48,567 bases of DNA. It comes from RZZS01 sp964498755 (lineage in GTDB: Bacteria; Pseudomonadota; Alphaproteobacteria; Micavibrionales; Micavibrionaceae). A model generated the notes under the pieces. That model ran no database searches and was not told the DNA's origin. It saw only the letters and a list, made by a program, of their open reading frames with translations. The stretch's first letter is position 1. Every line of letters starts with the position of its first letter. The position numbers and the translations under genes were made by a program. This document shows positions 23,705 through 31,984 of the stretch, piece by piece. The stretch spans positions 1 through 48,567 of the forward strand of contig CAZCIB010000015.1 in NCBI GenBank assembly GCA_964498755.1, given 5' to 3'.

Positions 23705-24088
23705 TCACTTCGGTCGCTTCGCCCCATAGCGGGAGCGGTTTTGTTTCCTGTCCTTCACGCCTTGCGTATCCAGCGCGCCGCGGATAATGCGGTAGCGCAC
23801 GCCCGGCAAATCCTTAACCCGGCCGCCCTGCACCAGAACGACGGAGTGTTCCTGCAGATTGTGGCCCTCGCCGGGGATGTAGCAAATCACCTCGTAACCC
23901 GTCGTCAGGCGCACCTTGGCGACCTTACGCAGGGCGGAGTTGGGTTTTTTCGGCGTCGTCGTGTAAACGCGCGTACATACGCCGCGCACCTGCGGATTGG
24001 CTTTCATCGCAGGGTTCTTTTTCGACTTCATCGCCTTCTTGCCGCCGACGGCGCGGGGCTTGCGAATAAGCTGTTGTATCGTGGGCAT
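23705..24088 (-). CDS. rpsL: 30S ribosomal protein S12
   Basis: S12 is the decoding-centre accuracy protein. The 127-residue product begins MPTIQQLIRKPRAVGGKKAM. The wild-type (streptomycin-sensitive) residues are seen in the loops KKPNSALRKVAKVRLT and VKDLPGVRYRIIRGALD. It is the first gene of the str operon, with a strong promoter just upstream. Confidence 0.98.
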   Translation of the reverse strand: MPTIQQLIRKPRAVGGKKAMKSKKNPAMKANPQVRGVCTRVYTTTPKKPNSALRKVAKVRLTTGYEVICYIPGEGHNLQEHSVVLVQGGRVKDLPGVRYRIIRGALDTQGVKDRKQNRSRYGAKRPK

Positions 24089-24128
24089 TCCGGTCCCTTG
24101 TAAACGTTATCGTTTTTAGAATGCGCGG

Positions 24129-24158
24129 ACTATAGGGGAAAAGACAAACCCGCGTCAA
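24129..24158 (-). promoter_or_regulatory. Predicted str operon promoter (rpsL)
   Basis: On the - strand, TTGACG (24158-24153) and TATAGT (24134-24129) are separated by 18 bases, about 40 bases before rpsL. The -35 box is part of the right arm of the terminator described next. Confidence 0.75.
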
Positions 24159-24175
24159 GCCTTTTGACGCGGGTT
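24142..24175 (-). terminator. Terminator of the upstream gene, overlapping the rpsL -35 box
   Basis: The arms 24164-24175 and 24147-24158 form a 12-base perfect stem (AACCCGCGTCAA / TTGACGCGGGTT) with a five-base loop, followed on the - strand by TGTCTTTT. It lies 28 bases after the stop of the 24203-26179 gene. The second arm contains the TTGACG that serves as -35 of the rpsL promoter. Confidence 0.75.
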
Positions 24176-24202
24176 ATTTGTTTGAAAGCCTGAAAAGGGG
24201 CT

Positions 24203-26179
24203 TTATGGCATCGGTTGCGACGCTACAGCTGCCATTCGAGCGGCCCGCTCCGCTGCTGCGGGATCAGCGGCGTCAGCGCCTGCGGACGGCGCGACCGGCG
24301 CTGCGTCCACTGCAGGCTCGGCATTGTCCGCTTCCGCCGTCGCTGCGGTTTGGGGTTCAATAGACGGATCTTTTACAATTTCATCCATCATGGTTTTGAA
24401 CGCTGATCTGCCACTCGGATCATTCTCCATAGACTCTTCAAGCTTTGCGACTATATCCGGCCTGTTGCGCAACCATTCAAAGCCTTGCCTCTCACTGTTG
24501 CTCATGTCCTTTACTGAATCGATCCCGTTGCCTCTATCGTCAGCCTCCGTCCAGAAACCGTCTGCATCCATGCCCAGAGCATTCTGGGCGGCCCTGACTT
24601 CACCCTGGTCAGGAACGCGTGAATCATGCGTGCCCGTTAAATTATCATCAGGAGTCAAACTTGCCGCGCGCGCGGCGGAATTCATCCGGTCAATCAGGTT
24701 TTGCGAACGCTGGTCCAGCCCTTCCTGCACATCCACCGTCCCCGCGCTTTCAGTAATAGGATTTGGCGGGCGGCGAGCGGGCGCGTTACCGGGTCCCGCA
24801 GGATCTGGGCGGCGCATGGGCACAGGCGACTCGCCCCCCGTCGCTGCGCCCGCAAAATCCGCAGCCAATGCGGGCGCCTCGTTAACATTAAAGGCATTGA
24901 CCCCTGCCCCGCCAATTCCGGTAGATTCCGTCGTCGGCGCGAAACGAACGGAACCCGGGTTGCTATCTCCGCCGTCCAGAGCGCTTAATTCTATAGAGCT
25001 TGCATCCGCAATATCAAAACCATCCACTTGCGGCATGGGCGCAGCGTCGATTCCCATTCCCTCAAACATTCCGCCCGGTTCAATCTCGGGAATTTCGGGC
25101 TCAGAGCTTTCAGCAGCGCGCCATCCTTCCGGCATCCCTATATCCAGTTCGGGGAACTGCACAGGCCCCCATGGCCCACCAGGCGTTTCTACTTTAACGC
25201 TTTCCGGATCAACGGCAAGAGGACCTCCGGGGTGAGCTGGATCAGTGGGCGGATCAGCAGGACGCACAGTATCAGGAACTACTGTGTACACAGGCGGAGC
25301 CTGTTCCGCAGCGTCGGGTTCGTCAGTATCCGGATCAGGCGCTTCACGGCCCTCTCTGGCCGCCTGATTTCTCTCTTCCCGCGCCCTGCCGTGCCTTGCT
25401 GAGCGACGCTCGGACGGCGTCATACGGCCATCGTCTTCCGCTTCCGGCGCGTCCGGCTTAGCGGCAGAATTGGGAGGCGCAACATGCGCGCCGTCAAGGC
25501 GACCGCCGCCCTCCGGCACAATTATCTCCGGCATGTAACTCTCCGCCTCCGGACTACCCGGAACCGGATTGGCGGGCATCGTATCCACGATGTGCGGTAA
25601 TTCGACCTCTCCTGGCATGGGCGTTTGAGCGTCACGTCCCAAGTCAAAACTCTGTAACCCGCCGTCAGGCACGATGCAGGGCTTATCCGGTAAATGTTCC
25701 ACCTTAATCTCAACCTTGTTGGGATCGTGAAGGACGTCAAGGACAGTATCTTTATCCCTGCCCGGCGCCTGTATGCTGTCAAGCGTGTTCAGGGCGTCGA
25801 TTGCGGCCCGCTGGGTTTCGTCAAGCTGCGTACCCGTTTCGTCAAGAGCGCGTTGCATGGCTTCATGCGTTTCCTGCGACCATTCTCCCGTTATTTGGTC
25901 TTCCGAGAAGCCAAGCCGCTGCTGGATTGTCGCAATTGACTCGGTAAGGGCTTTATTCGTATTCGGGCCCATAAGGCCGTCCGGCTGTTCCTGCTGGAGA
26001 TTGCCCTGCTCAATCAGCCATTTCTGTATGGCGCCCACTTCATCCGGCGCTTCAATATGCAGATTCTCGTATTGCTTGTCCTGATCCAAAACTTCCAGAC
26101 TGACATAACCGCCATCCGGCGTACAAAGCTGACGGTCCCTGACAATATAATGACCTTCCGCACCTGAATTCGCCGCCAT
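24203..26179 (-). CDS. Large proline/acid-rich protein with peptidoglycan-binding-like segments
   Basis: The 658-residue protein has three parts. Residues 1-150 contain two segments that resemble PG_binding_1 domains (AIQKWLIEQGNLQQEQPDGL, and RLGFSEDQITGEWSQETHEA). Residues 150-480 are low-complexity and rich in P, E, D and A. Residues 500-600 contain another such pattern (VRAAQNALGMDADGFWTEAD, then GFEWLRNRPDIVAKLEE), followed by an Ala-rich tail. No signal peptide or membrane segment is visible, which is odd for a wall-binding protein. The ATG at 26179 has AAGGG nine bases before it; the in-frame TTG at 26185 is too close to that site. It is upstream of rpsL but ends in its own terminator. 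Function unknown. Confidence 0.75.
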   Translation of the reverse strand: MAANSGAEGHYIVRDRQLCTPDGGYVSLEVLDQDKQYENLHIEAPDEVGAIQKWLIEQGNLQQEQPDGLMGPNTNKALTESIATIQQRLGFSEDQITGEWSQETHEAMQRALDETGTQLDETQRAAIDALNTLDSIQAPGRDKDTVLDVLHDPNKVEIKVEHLPDKPCIVPDGGLQSFDLGRDAQTPMPGEVELPHIVDTMPANPVPGSPEAESYMPEIIVPEGGGRLDGAHVAPPNSAAKPDAPEAEDDGRMTPSERRSARHGRAREERNQAAREGREAPDPDTDEPDAAEQAPPVYTVVPDTVRPADPPTDPAHPGGPLAVDPESVKVETPGGPWGPVQFPELDIGMPEGWRAAESSEPEIPEIEPGGMFEGMGIDAAPMPQVDGFDIADASSIELSALDGGDSNPGSVRFAPTTESTGIGGAGVNAFNVNEAPALAADFAGAATGGESPVPMRRPDPAGPGNAPARRPPNPITESAGTVDVQEGLDQRSQNLIDRMNSAARAASLTPDDNLTGTHDSRVPDQGEVRAAQNALGMDADGFWTEADDRGNGIDSVKDMSNSERQGFEWLRNRPDIVAKLEESMENDPSGRSAFKTMMDEIVKDPSIEPQTAATAEADNAEPAVDAAPVAPSAGADAADPAAAERAARMAAVASQPMP

Positions 26180-26185
26180 AACCAA

Positions 26186-26352
26186 AATCCCTTGTTGCCA
26201 TAAAATTTGTAATTATATCCTATGATAAATTATTTAAAATAAGTTTTACAAATTTGCGCGTTTTTTAATCTGTAACTTATTGATTCAATTTTTATTCCCG
26301 GAAAAAATATGCGAAACTGCCAGGGGGTTCATTTTTAACGGGAAACATACGC
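26186..26352. promoter_or_regulatory. AT-rich divergent intergenic region
   Basis: These 167 bases separate two divergent genes and are strongly AT-rich (ATTATTTAAAATAAG near 26230). Candidate -35/-10 pairs exist on both strands, such as TTGATT near 26279 followed by an AAAAAT/AATATG region for the + gene, but none is clear enough to call alone. Promoters for both genes must lie here. Confidence 0.5.
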
Positions 26353-27852
26353 ATGGCGGACGCCAAAGCCGGAAAGGATCAGCCAAAAGACCCGGGCGAA
26401 GCCGCGCAGGCCGTGCTTGCGGACGTGCGCAGCGCCGTCAAAGGCAACGGCCTCAAGCCCGACTCCGTGACGCTGGAAAAGCTGGACGCGCAAACGGCCG
26501 AATTCACGGCGGCGACGCTTCTGGAGCTCAACGCCGATACGAGCGAGACTACACAGCCCGGGCGGGCTTCCGCAAAAAAAACCTTCCCGGACAAACATTC
26601 CGCGCGCAGCCAGATGATGGCGGATACTGACGCGGTCAGTGAAGACCCGGCAATCTCCGGCAAAATCCGCGATCTAATCCTGAAGCGCGATGACAAGGGC
26701 TTCGGTCTGCAGAACGCGAAAATACCCGTTCCGTTTATGGGCGGGGAGTACGCCGCGATTATGAACTGCCAGCCCTGCCGGGCGAGCGGCAAGATTCAGT
26801 GCCGGAACTGCCGCGCTGAAGGCTATGAAGAATGCAAGCATTGCCGCGGCAGAGGAGAGATCCAGTGCACGCATTGCCGGGGCTCCGGCCAGCTTCAGAC
26901 GCAGAACGGCATGCAGAGCTGCACCTATTGCCAGGGACGCCAGAAAATGCGCTGTAATTATTGCAAGGGCGAGCGTCGCACGCCTTGCAATTTCTGCAAG
27001 ACAAAGGGCTGGGAGCAGTGCAAGGAATGCCAGGGCAAGGGCGCGGTCTCGACGCTGATTAAAGTCAGCTATCAGGCGATCGCCAGATTTCAGTACGAGC
27101 TGAAAAACCTGCCGCAAAACATCGTCTCGATCCTGAAAAGCGAGGAAAAAAACATCGCAAAACACGCTCTGTTCAAAGTGAAAACCACGGACAGGAAAGA
27201 CAGGGAAGAAGGAGAAGACGCAAAATCCCCGGAAGGACTCGGCGTTCATTATCAATGCCAGCTTCCTTATGCGAATGCGGCCATCAAAATCAAATCCGAG
27301 GAGATCCCGTTGCTGCTCTTCGGCAAAACCTACGAGCCCGCAAATGTCCCGGATTTTCTGGATAAGATTCTGGCTCCGGGATTAAAGGCTCTCGGCAACG
27401 CGGCGCAGGAAGGCGGTCTTGAGTCCGTGCAGCGCAACCTGAAGCAAGCCATGCGCTACAAAACGATCTACACCGGCGTGATGGCCTCCGCCGCCAAGGG
27501 GGAAACCAAAGGCGCGCAAATCCTGATGTCGCGTCATCCCATCGGCCTGAGCCAGGAAAAAGCGCGGCAAATCGTCACGCATGCCGGGCAGGCTCTGGAC
27601 AGGCTCGGCAAAAAAGACCTGCAAAAATGGATGGGCATCGCCGTCGGCGTTGGCGCCGGCGTCGCCGCGCTCTACTTTGTCACCCCGGTTAAAGGAATGG
27701 CGAACGAAGCCGCCGGCGGCGGTCAGCTCGCGATTATCATGGATTGTCTGGCGCTTGCCGTGGCGGGGGGCTGCGGCCTGATCCTGTTCCGGCATAAACG
27801 CGCCGGCATCCGCACCGGCATCCTGCAAAACCTGAAGAACAGAAAGAAATGA
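26353..27852 (+). CDS. Membrane-anchored protein with eight CxxC pairs (DnaJ-type zinc-finger-like)
   Basis: This 499-residue protein contains eight CxxC pairs between residues 139 and 226 (CQPC, CRNC, CKHC, CTHC, CTYC, CNYC, CNFC, CKEC), several in the CxxCxGxG form of the DnaJ central domain (CRGRG, CRGSG, CQGKG), enough for four zinc sites. There is no J domain. The middle (230-400) is a soluble domain I do not recognise. Two hydrophobic helices lie at the C-terminus (about 422-443 and 459-479), so it is probably an inner-membrane protein with a cytoplasmic zinc domain. Its stop overlaps the start of the hybrid kinase gene (ATGA), which suggests functional pairing. A DnaJ-like chaperone or redox-sensing role is inference. 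Confidence 0.85.
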   Translation: MADAKAGKDQPKDPGEAAQAVLADVRSAVKGNGLKPDSVTLEKLDAQTAEFTAATLLELNADTSETTQPGRASAKKTFPDKHSARSQMMADTDAVSEDPAISGKIRDLILKRDDKGFGLQNAKIPVPFMGGEYAAIMNCQPCRASGKIQCRNCRAEGYEECKHCRGRGEIQCTHCRGSGQLQTQNGMQSCTYCQGRQKMRCNYCKGERRTPCNFCKTKGWEQCKECQGKGAVSTLIKVSYQAIARFQYELKNLPQNIVSILKSEEKNIAKHALFKVKTTDRKDREEGEDAKSPEGLGVHYQCQLPYANAAIKIKSEEIPLLLFGKTYEPANVPDFLDKILAPGLKALGNAAQEGGLESVQRNLKQAMRYKTIYTGVMASAAKGETKGAQILMSRHPIGLSQEKARQIVTHAGQALDRLGKKDLQKWMGIAVGVGAGVAALYFVTPVKGMANEAAGGGQLAIIMDCLALAVAGGCGLILFRHKRAGIRTGILQNLKNRKK

Positions 27853-30173
27853 ACCCTGTTTCCGTCTATGAAAACATGCCTGTGGGCCTGTGCGTTCTCA
27901 AACGCGACCGCAAGGACATGGAAATTCTGTACGCGAACCCGGCGGGGCAGATGCTGGCGGATGCGATAGAGGACGGCGCCTGCGCGGATCTTCTGCACAG
28001 ACTGAAAAGCACGACGCCGCCCAGAGAAACGACTTTAAAGCTCGATCACGGGGAGTTAACGCGCTGGATCAAACTGACGATTTCCGACGATGATTTCGGC
28101 GAAGACCCCGTTTTCATGCTATGGGCGACGGACATTTCCGCGAGCAAGGAAGCTGAAAAACGTCTTGAACAGGCCGTCGCGGAAGCGGACGCTGCGGCCG
28201 AAGTGAAATCGAACTTCCTTGCGACGATGAGCCATGAAATCCGCACGCCGATGCAGTCCGTGTATGGTTTGCTGGAGCTGATCGGCGAGGAAAGGCCGCC
28301 CGCGAATATCATGTCGATGCTGACGACGGCCAAGACCTCGGCCAGCGTTTTGCTGGAAATTCTCGACGACATTCTGGATCTGGCCAAGATCGACGCGGAC
28401 AAGATGGAACTCGACGTTTTCGAGGTCCCTGTCCGTACGCTGGTGCGCGGGGTAATCGAGGCCGTCGCCGTGAAAGTGCACGGTAAAAAAGTCGTGCTGC
28501 TCGACAATATCGAGGAAGACGTGCCGTTCGTGATTATCGGCGATCCGAAACGCCTGCGGCAGATTTTGATGAACCTGATCGGCAACGCCGTCAAATTTAC
28601 GCATGAAGGCACGGTCAGCGTTTCGGTTTCCCAAAAAGTCACTGTGATCGATCCGCCGAAGCATGGCTTCGGCCTGCGTTTTGAAATCACGGATACCGGT
28701 ATGGGCATGAGCAAGGAAGCGGCCTCGCGCCTGTTCGTCCCGTTTAATCAGGCGGATAACTCCACCGCGCGAAAATTCGGCGGCACAGGGCTGGGCCTGT
28801 CGATCTGCAAGAAGCTTGTTGAGCTGATGGGCGGGCGGATCGGCGTATTTTCCGAACCCGGCAAAGGCTCGACGTTCTGGTTTGAAATCCCGACCGAGGA
28901 AGTCGGCACGGCGCAAAGCACGCTGGAGCTGCCATCGCTCGAAGGGATATCCGTTTTATCCGTCGAGGATCACCCGCAAGGGGCCAAGGAAATCGTGCGC
29001 TCGCTCGAATCCATGGGCGCGAAGGTTGACAGCGTTCCAACGTTCAAGGAAGGGCTTGAATTGACGCGCCGCAAGCCTTTTGACGTCGGCGTGATCGATC
29101 AGGGCCTGCCCGACGGGCTCGGTCTGGACCTGATCCGGGAGATCATGAAAATCCGCCCGTTTATGGGGCTGATCATGTATACGGTGCGCGACGACGTTGG
29201 TCTTGCGCATTCGCTGCAATCGCTTGGCGTGACGTATCTGACGAAGCCCGCGAGCCGCGCAGGCCTTGGCGAGGCGGTACAGGCCGCCGCGCAGGCGGTC
29301 GTAAAAATGGACATTGACGGACCGCGCAAGCTCCTGATCGCCGAAGACACGGAAAGCGTGCGGTTCGTGCTGCAACAGCAGCTTGAAAAGCTGGGCGTGG
29401 ATGCGGATTTCGTCGAGGACGGCGCGCAGGCGCTTAAAGCCATCGACAGCGGCGAATACGGCATCTTATTCACGGACCTTCACATGCCCGAAGTCGACGG
29501 CTATGAAGTCGTGAAAAAAATTCGCCATGACGAGCGCGCAACGGCGCGGCATTTCCCGGTCGTCGTTTTAACCGCCGACGTGCAGATGTCGCAGCGCAGC
29601 ACGTATATGACGCACGGCTTTGACGAATGCCTTTTAAAGCCGGTTACGCTGGGCCAGTTCCGCCGGGTTCTGATCCGCTGGGGATTGCTGGGTGAAGAGG
29701 CCGGAGAGGATATAGACCCGGATAGCATCCCGAATAGCATCCCGTTGAAAAACGGGATCCAGAAAAGCGACAAACAATCTGGATCCCGGATCAAGTCCGG
29801 AACGCAAGATCATTCGGATGATAAGCCGCCCGCCATCGATACGGCCATGATCGAAGAGCAAATGGGCGCGTTCGATGAAGGTACGATCGAAATGCTCGGC
29901 TTTTTCGTGGAAATGACCGGGCCGCAGCTGGACGCGCTTCAGCACGCCTTTGACAATGACGATCTGGCTGAGGTCAAGGAAATCGCCCACAGCCTCAAAG
30001 GAGCTTCGCGCTCCGCCTGCGCCAACGTTCTGGGCGATATCGCCGCGGACTTACAGGACACGGCCGAAGCGGGCGGCGCATGCGCGGAATTGATCAAGGA
30101 CGCGAAGGCGGAATTTGAGCGGGTGAAGGAGGAAGTTGGGAATCTTGGAATCTCGGAATCTCGGAAATCGTAA
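27849..30173 (+). CDS. Hybrid sensor histidine kinase with two receiver domains and an HPt domain
   Basis: The 774-residue protein has a PAS-like domain (about 5-100), HisKA with MSHEIRTPM (phospho-accepting H129), HATPase (N box near N246, DTGMGM 282-287, GGTGLGL 311-317), a first REC domain (368-485; D417, K466), a second REC domain (494-612; D500, D543, K597) and an HPt domain (about 665-760; AHSLKGAS with H714). No membrane segment is evident, so it is cytosolic and may act with the membrane protein it is coupled to. A repeat-derived linker occupies about residues 628-651, and the last nine residues (LGISESRKS) come from a GGAATCTC repeat array at the gene end. No separate output regulator gene is adjacent. 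Confidence 0.95.
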   Translation: MNPVSVYENMPVGLCVLKRDRKDMEILYANPAGQMLADAIEDGACADLLHRLKSTTPPRETTLKLDHGELTRWIKLTISDDDFGEDPVFMLWATDISASKEAEKRLEQAVAEADAAAEVKSNFLATMSHEIRTPMQSVYGLLELIGEERPPANIMSMLTTAKTSASVLLEILDDILDLAKIDADKMELDVFEVPVRTLVRGVIEAVAVKVHGKKVVLLDNIEEDVPFVIIGDPKRLRQILMNLIGNAVKFTHEGTVSVSVSQKVTVIDPPKHGFGLRFEITDTGMGMSKEAASRLFVPFNQADNSTARKFGGTGLGLSICKKLVELMGGRIGVFSEPGKGSTFWFEIPTEEVGTAQSTLELPSLEGISVLSVEDHPQGAKEIVRSLESMGAKVDSVPTFKEGLELTRRKPFDVGVIDQGLPDGLGLDLIREIMKIRPFMGLIMYTVRDDVGLAHSLQSLGVTYLTKPASRAGLGEAVQAAAQAVVKMDIDGPRKLLIAEDTESVRFVLQQQLEKLGVDADFVEDGAQALKAIDSGEYGILFTDLHMPEVDGYEVVKKIRHDERATARHFPVVVLTADVQMSQRSTYMTHGFDECLLKPVTLGQFRRVLIRWGLLGEEAGEDIDPDSIPNSIPLKNGIQKSDKQSGSRIKSGTQDHSDDKPPAIDTAMIEEQMGAFDEGTIEMLGFFVEMTGPQLDALQHAFDNDDLAEVKEIAHSLKGASRSACANVLGDIAADLQDTAEAGGACAELIKDAKAEFERVKEEVGNLGISESRKS
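29737..29800. repeat. REP-like palindromes inside the kinase gene
   Basis: CATCCCGTTGAAAAACGGGAT (29737-29757) and GGATCCCGGATCAAGTCCGG (29781-29800) are palindromic units, joined by an inner CCAGA/TCTGG inverted repeat. They are the type normally found in intergenic regions, but here stay in frame and encode the linker between the second REC and the HPt domain. Confidence 0.7.
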
Positions 30174-30187
30174 TCTAGGAAATCGTA
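30138..30187. repeat. GGAATCTC tandem array at the kinase gene end
   Basis: Units of GGAATCTC/GGAATCTT/GGAAATCGTAATC are repeated at the end of the kinase reading frame and run into the spacer. They supply the last codons and lie against the convergent end of the prepilin-like gene. The same unit is at 30901-30945 and, inverted, at 31050-31086. Confidence 0.7.
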
Positions 30188-30188
30188 A

Positions 30189-31088
30189 TCAAGTCCCGCA
30201 GCCCGCTTCCTGGAACAGGGCCGCCGGCGCGTCATTATTTACAATCCAGACGCGGAAGCACGTTTTGCCGCTCGGGCAGACGACCGGCCCGTGACCGGCA
30301 GAAGAAGACATCGTAAAGTTTGATCCGCTCGCGACGATCTTGTCCGCCTCGCATTTGGCGAATTCGTCTTCGAGCTTGTCAATCGAGGACTGTAAAAATG
30401 CGTCCGTCTTGTCGGTTTCCGTCCAGAAAAACACGCCCGTCGGGCCGTTATACCATTGCCACTCGTCAAACAGATCCGGCTTCGGCGGCAGGAACTTGCC
30501 TGACTGGCCCGTAAAAATCTTGCGGTGCTTTTTCTTTTCCGAGTTGGGCGGCCCGAGATTATTGCCGGGACAGCGCAGATCGCGCACAAGCCGTCCTGAC
30601 GCCGGGGCGTAATCCCCGGTCAGACCGGTATAATGCGGGGAATCCGGGGCCAGCGGAAAAGGCAGATTATGCCCTTCTTCCGCTTCGCCGCTGCCGCGCG
30701 GGACCGTGTCGTCGCCCTCGCCGTAGATCAGGACGCATTCCTGAACGGAGGTGCGGATAAAATCGGCCTGAGACTTGATACCCTGCGCGGTTTTAAACGT
30801 ATTCTGGGTCGTCGTCTGCTGGCTGGAGGGTTCCATGAACGTGACCGTGAGCGCGCCGAGCAAAGCAATGGCGATCAGGATATAAACGAGGGCGGAGCCG
30901 GATTCGGAATTTCGGAATCTCGGAATCTCGGAATCCCGGAATATTTCCTGACCGTCATTGCGAGAGAACGAAGTGACCGAAGCAATCCATTGGACGTATG
31001 GATTGCCGCGTCGAGGCTTCGCCTCTCCTCGCAGTGACGTCTCAGAAGATTTCCGAGATTCCGAGATTCCGAGATTCCGAGATTCCAT
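30189..31088 (-). CDS. Prepilin-like protein with repeat-encoded leader
   Basis: This 299-residue protein has one hydrophobic helix (about 65-85, SALVYILIAIALLGALTVTF) preceded by ESG. That is a prepilin-like processing site and helix, although without the usual Glu5; the remainder is a secreted-type domain with four or more cysteines (CVLIYGEG, DLRCPGNN, CPSGKTCFRVW, AGCGT), likely disulfide-bonded. The first 60 or so residues (MESRNLGISESRKS..., SEIPRFRNSES) are translated from interspersed repeats. No other start codon lies between them and the helix, so either the repeats now form the leader or the original start was lost. It ends the pilus-like operon, convergent with the kinase gene. 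Confidence 0.75.
   Translation of the reverse strand: MESRNLGISESRKSSETSLRGEAKPRRGNPYVQWIASVTSFSRNDGQEIFRDSEIPRFRNSESGSALVYILIAIALLGALTVTFMEPSSQQTTTQNTFKTAQGIKSQADFIRTSVQECVLIYGEGDDTVPRGSGEAEEGHNLPFPLAPDSPHYTGLTGDYAPASGRLVRDLRCPGNNLGPPNSEKKKHRKIFTGQSGKFLPPKPDLFDEWQWYNGPTGVFFWTETDKTDAFLQSSIDKLEDEFAKCEADKIVASGSNFTMSSSAGHGPVVCPSGKTCFRVWIVNNDAPAALFQEAGCGT
30901..31086. repeat. Nested palindromic repeat at the start of the prepilin-like gene
   Basis: The outer arms, GGAATCTC tandem units at 30901-30945 and their inverse at 31050-31086, enclose an inner inverted repeat (30953-31039) of the widespread CGTCATTGCGAG...GAAGCAATCC type (CGTCATTGCGAG at the left, CTCGCAGTGACG at the right, with GCAATCCA/TGGATTGC inside). 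The whole unit is in frame with the gene at 30189-31088. Confidence 0.8.
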
Positions 31089-31165
31089 TAGTTATCCCTT
31101 CTTATTCATCAGGCCCGGCGGAGAAGCATGGCCGGGCCTGTGTGAACGTTTCGCGCTTGTCGCGT

Positions 31166-31891
31166 CTATCTCTCAACAAGGACGTGGTAGTAGACAAGTT
31201 CATTGTCGGTATCGGTAGCTGCCGCCGCATCGGTATCAAAACAACCGAAAGGTTGTCCTGAAAAAGCGCCGTCAATTGTAAAATCAGCAGTCGCGGCAGC
31301 GGCAATACCACTCGTCGCCTTATTATGGGTTGCAAAGACAGGCATAGTCGTCGGCCCATTGGGAACGCCGTCACCGTCCGCATCCGGAACGCTTGGCACA
31401 GCGAGCTCGGTATTAATCTTCTCACAGACGGATTCTCTTACATTTGGTAAAAAAGCAATGATATCGTTAGCTGTGGTGCCAATGTTTTCTATTGCGTAAT
31501 GGCTACTGAATATCCAGTCCGATTGAGAGCCGCCAGCAATACCTTCAGCCTGCGTGACATGGGTCGCGCCCCCGCCAGACGGATGAAAGACTTCGCTATC
31601 TGTGGCGCCCGTATAGTCGGCGGGCTTGTTGAATAACAACTCTGTATCGTCTATACCACCGGAGACCATCATGCGGATAATCGCAGTCCTGACTGATGAC
31701 GGATACTGCGTAATAGACGCGCTGGTCACGAGGTTTGTTTCCTCGTTTGCGTCGCCGCTGCCGGAACGGCTTGACTGCGTGACCGCGTAGGACAGCGCCG
31801 CGAACAGCGCCACCGCGATCAGGATCAGAAAGAGAACGTTTCCGCGCTCGCCTTTCCGGTCGAAATTCAGTTTCAGTTTGTTCAGTTTCAT
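31166..31891 (-). CDS. Prepilin-like protein (major pilin candidate)
   Basis: The 241-residue protein starts at an ATG with GGAG eight bases upstream (the in-frame start at 31924 is less good). MKLNKLKLNFDRKGERG precedes a 19-residue hydrophobic helix (NVLFLILIAVALFAALSYAV), so cleavage after G17 would give a pilin-type N-terminus, again without Glu5. The secreted part is rich in Ala, Thr and Asp and contains a pair of cysteines (SVCEKINTE, FGCFDT). Asp-rich DADGDGVPNG resembles a calcium-binding loop. It lies between a second prepilin-like gene and the assembly genes; which of the two is the major subunit is not known. Confidence 0.75.
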   Translation of the reverse strand: MKLNKLKLNFDRKGERGNVLFLILIAVALFAALSYAVTQSSRSGSGDANEETNLVTSASITQYPSSVRTAIIRMMVSGGIDDTELLFNKPADYTGATDSEVFHPSGGGATHVTQAEGIAGGSQSDWIFSSHYAIENIGTTANDIIAFLPNVRESVCEKINTELAVPSVPDADGDGVPNGPTTMPVFATHNKATSGIAAAATADFTIDGAFSGQPFGCFDTDAAAATDTDNELVYYHVLVER

Positions 31892-31939
31892 GGTTGCTTC
31901 TCCTCGTTTCGCATTTTTAAACATTTTATACCTGTTTTA

Positions 31940-31980
31940 CTTCCTTTGTCATGCCCGCTTTATGCGGGGATGACCGATTC
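31940..31980. repeat. REP-like unit between pilin and assembly genes
   Basis: GTCATGCCCGC-TTTA-TGCGGGGATGAC at 31949-31974 is a palindrome of the GTCATCCCGGC/GCCGGGATGAC family seen at 7259-7363 and 23645-23670. Confidence 0.5.
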
Positions 31981-31984
31981 CTGC

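Noticed and set aside
26180..26185. TTG start for the 658-residue protein
   Set aside because: It lies only three bases after the AAGGG sequence, whereas the ATG at 26179 has normal spacing.
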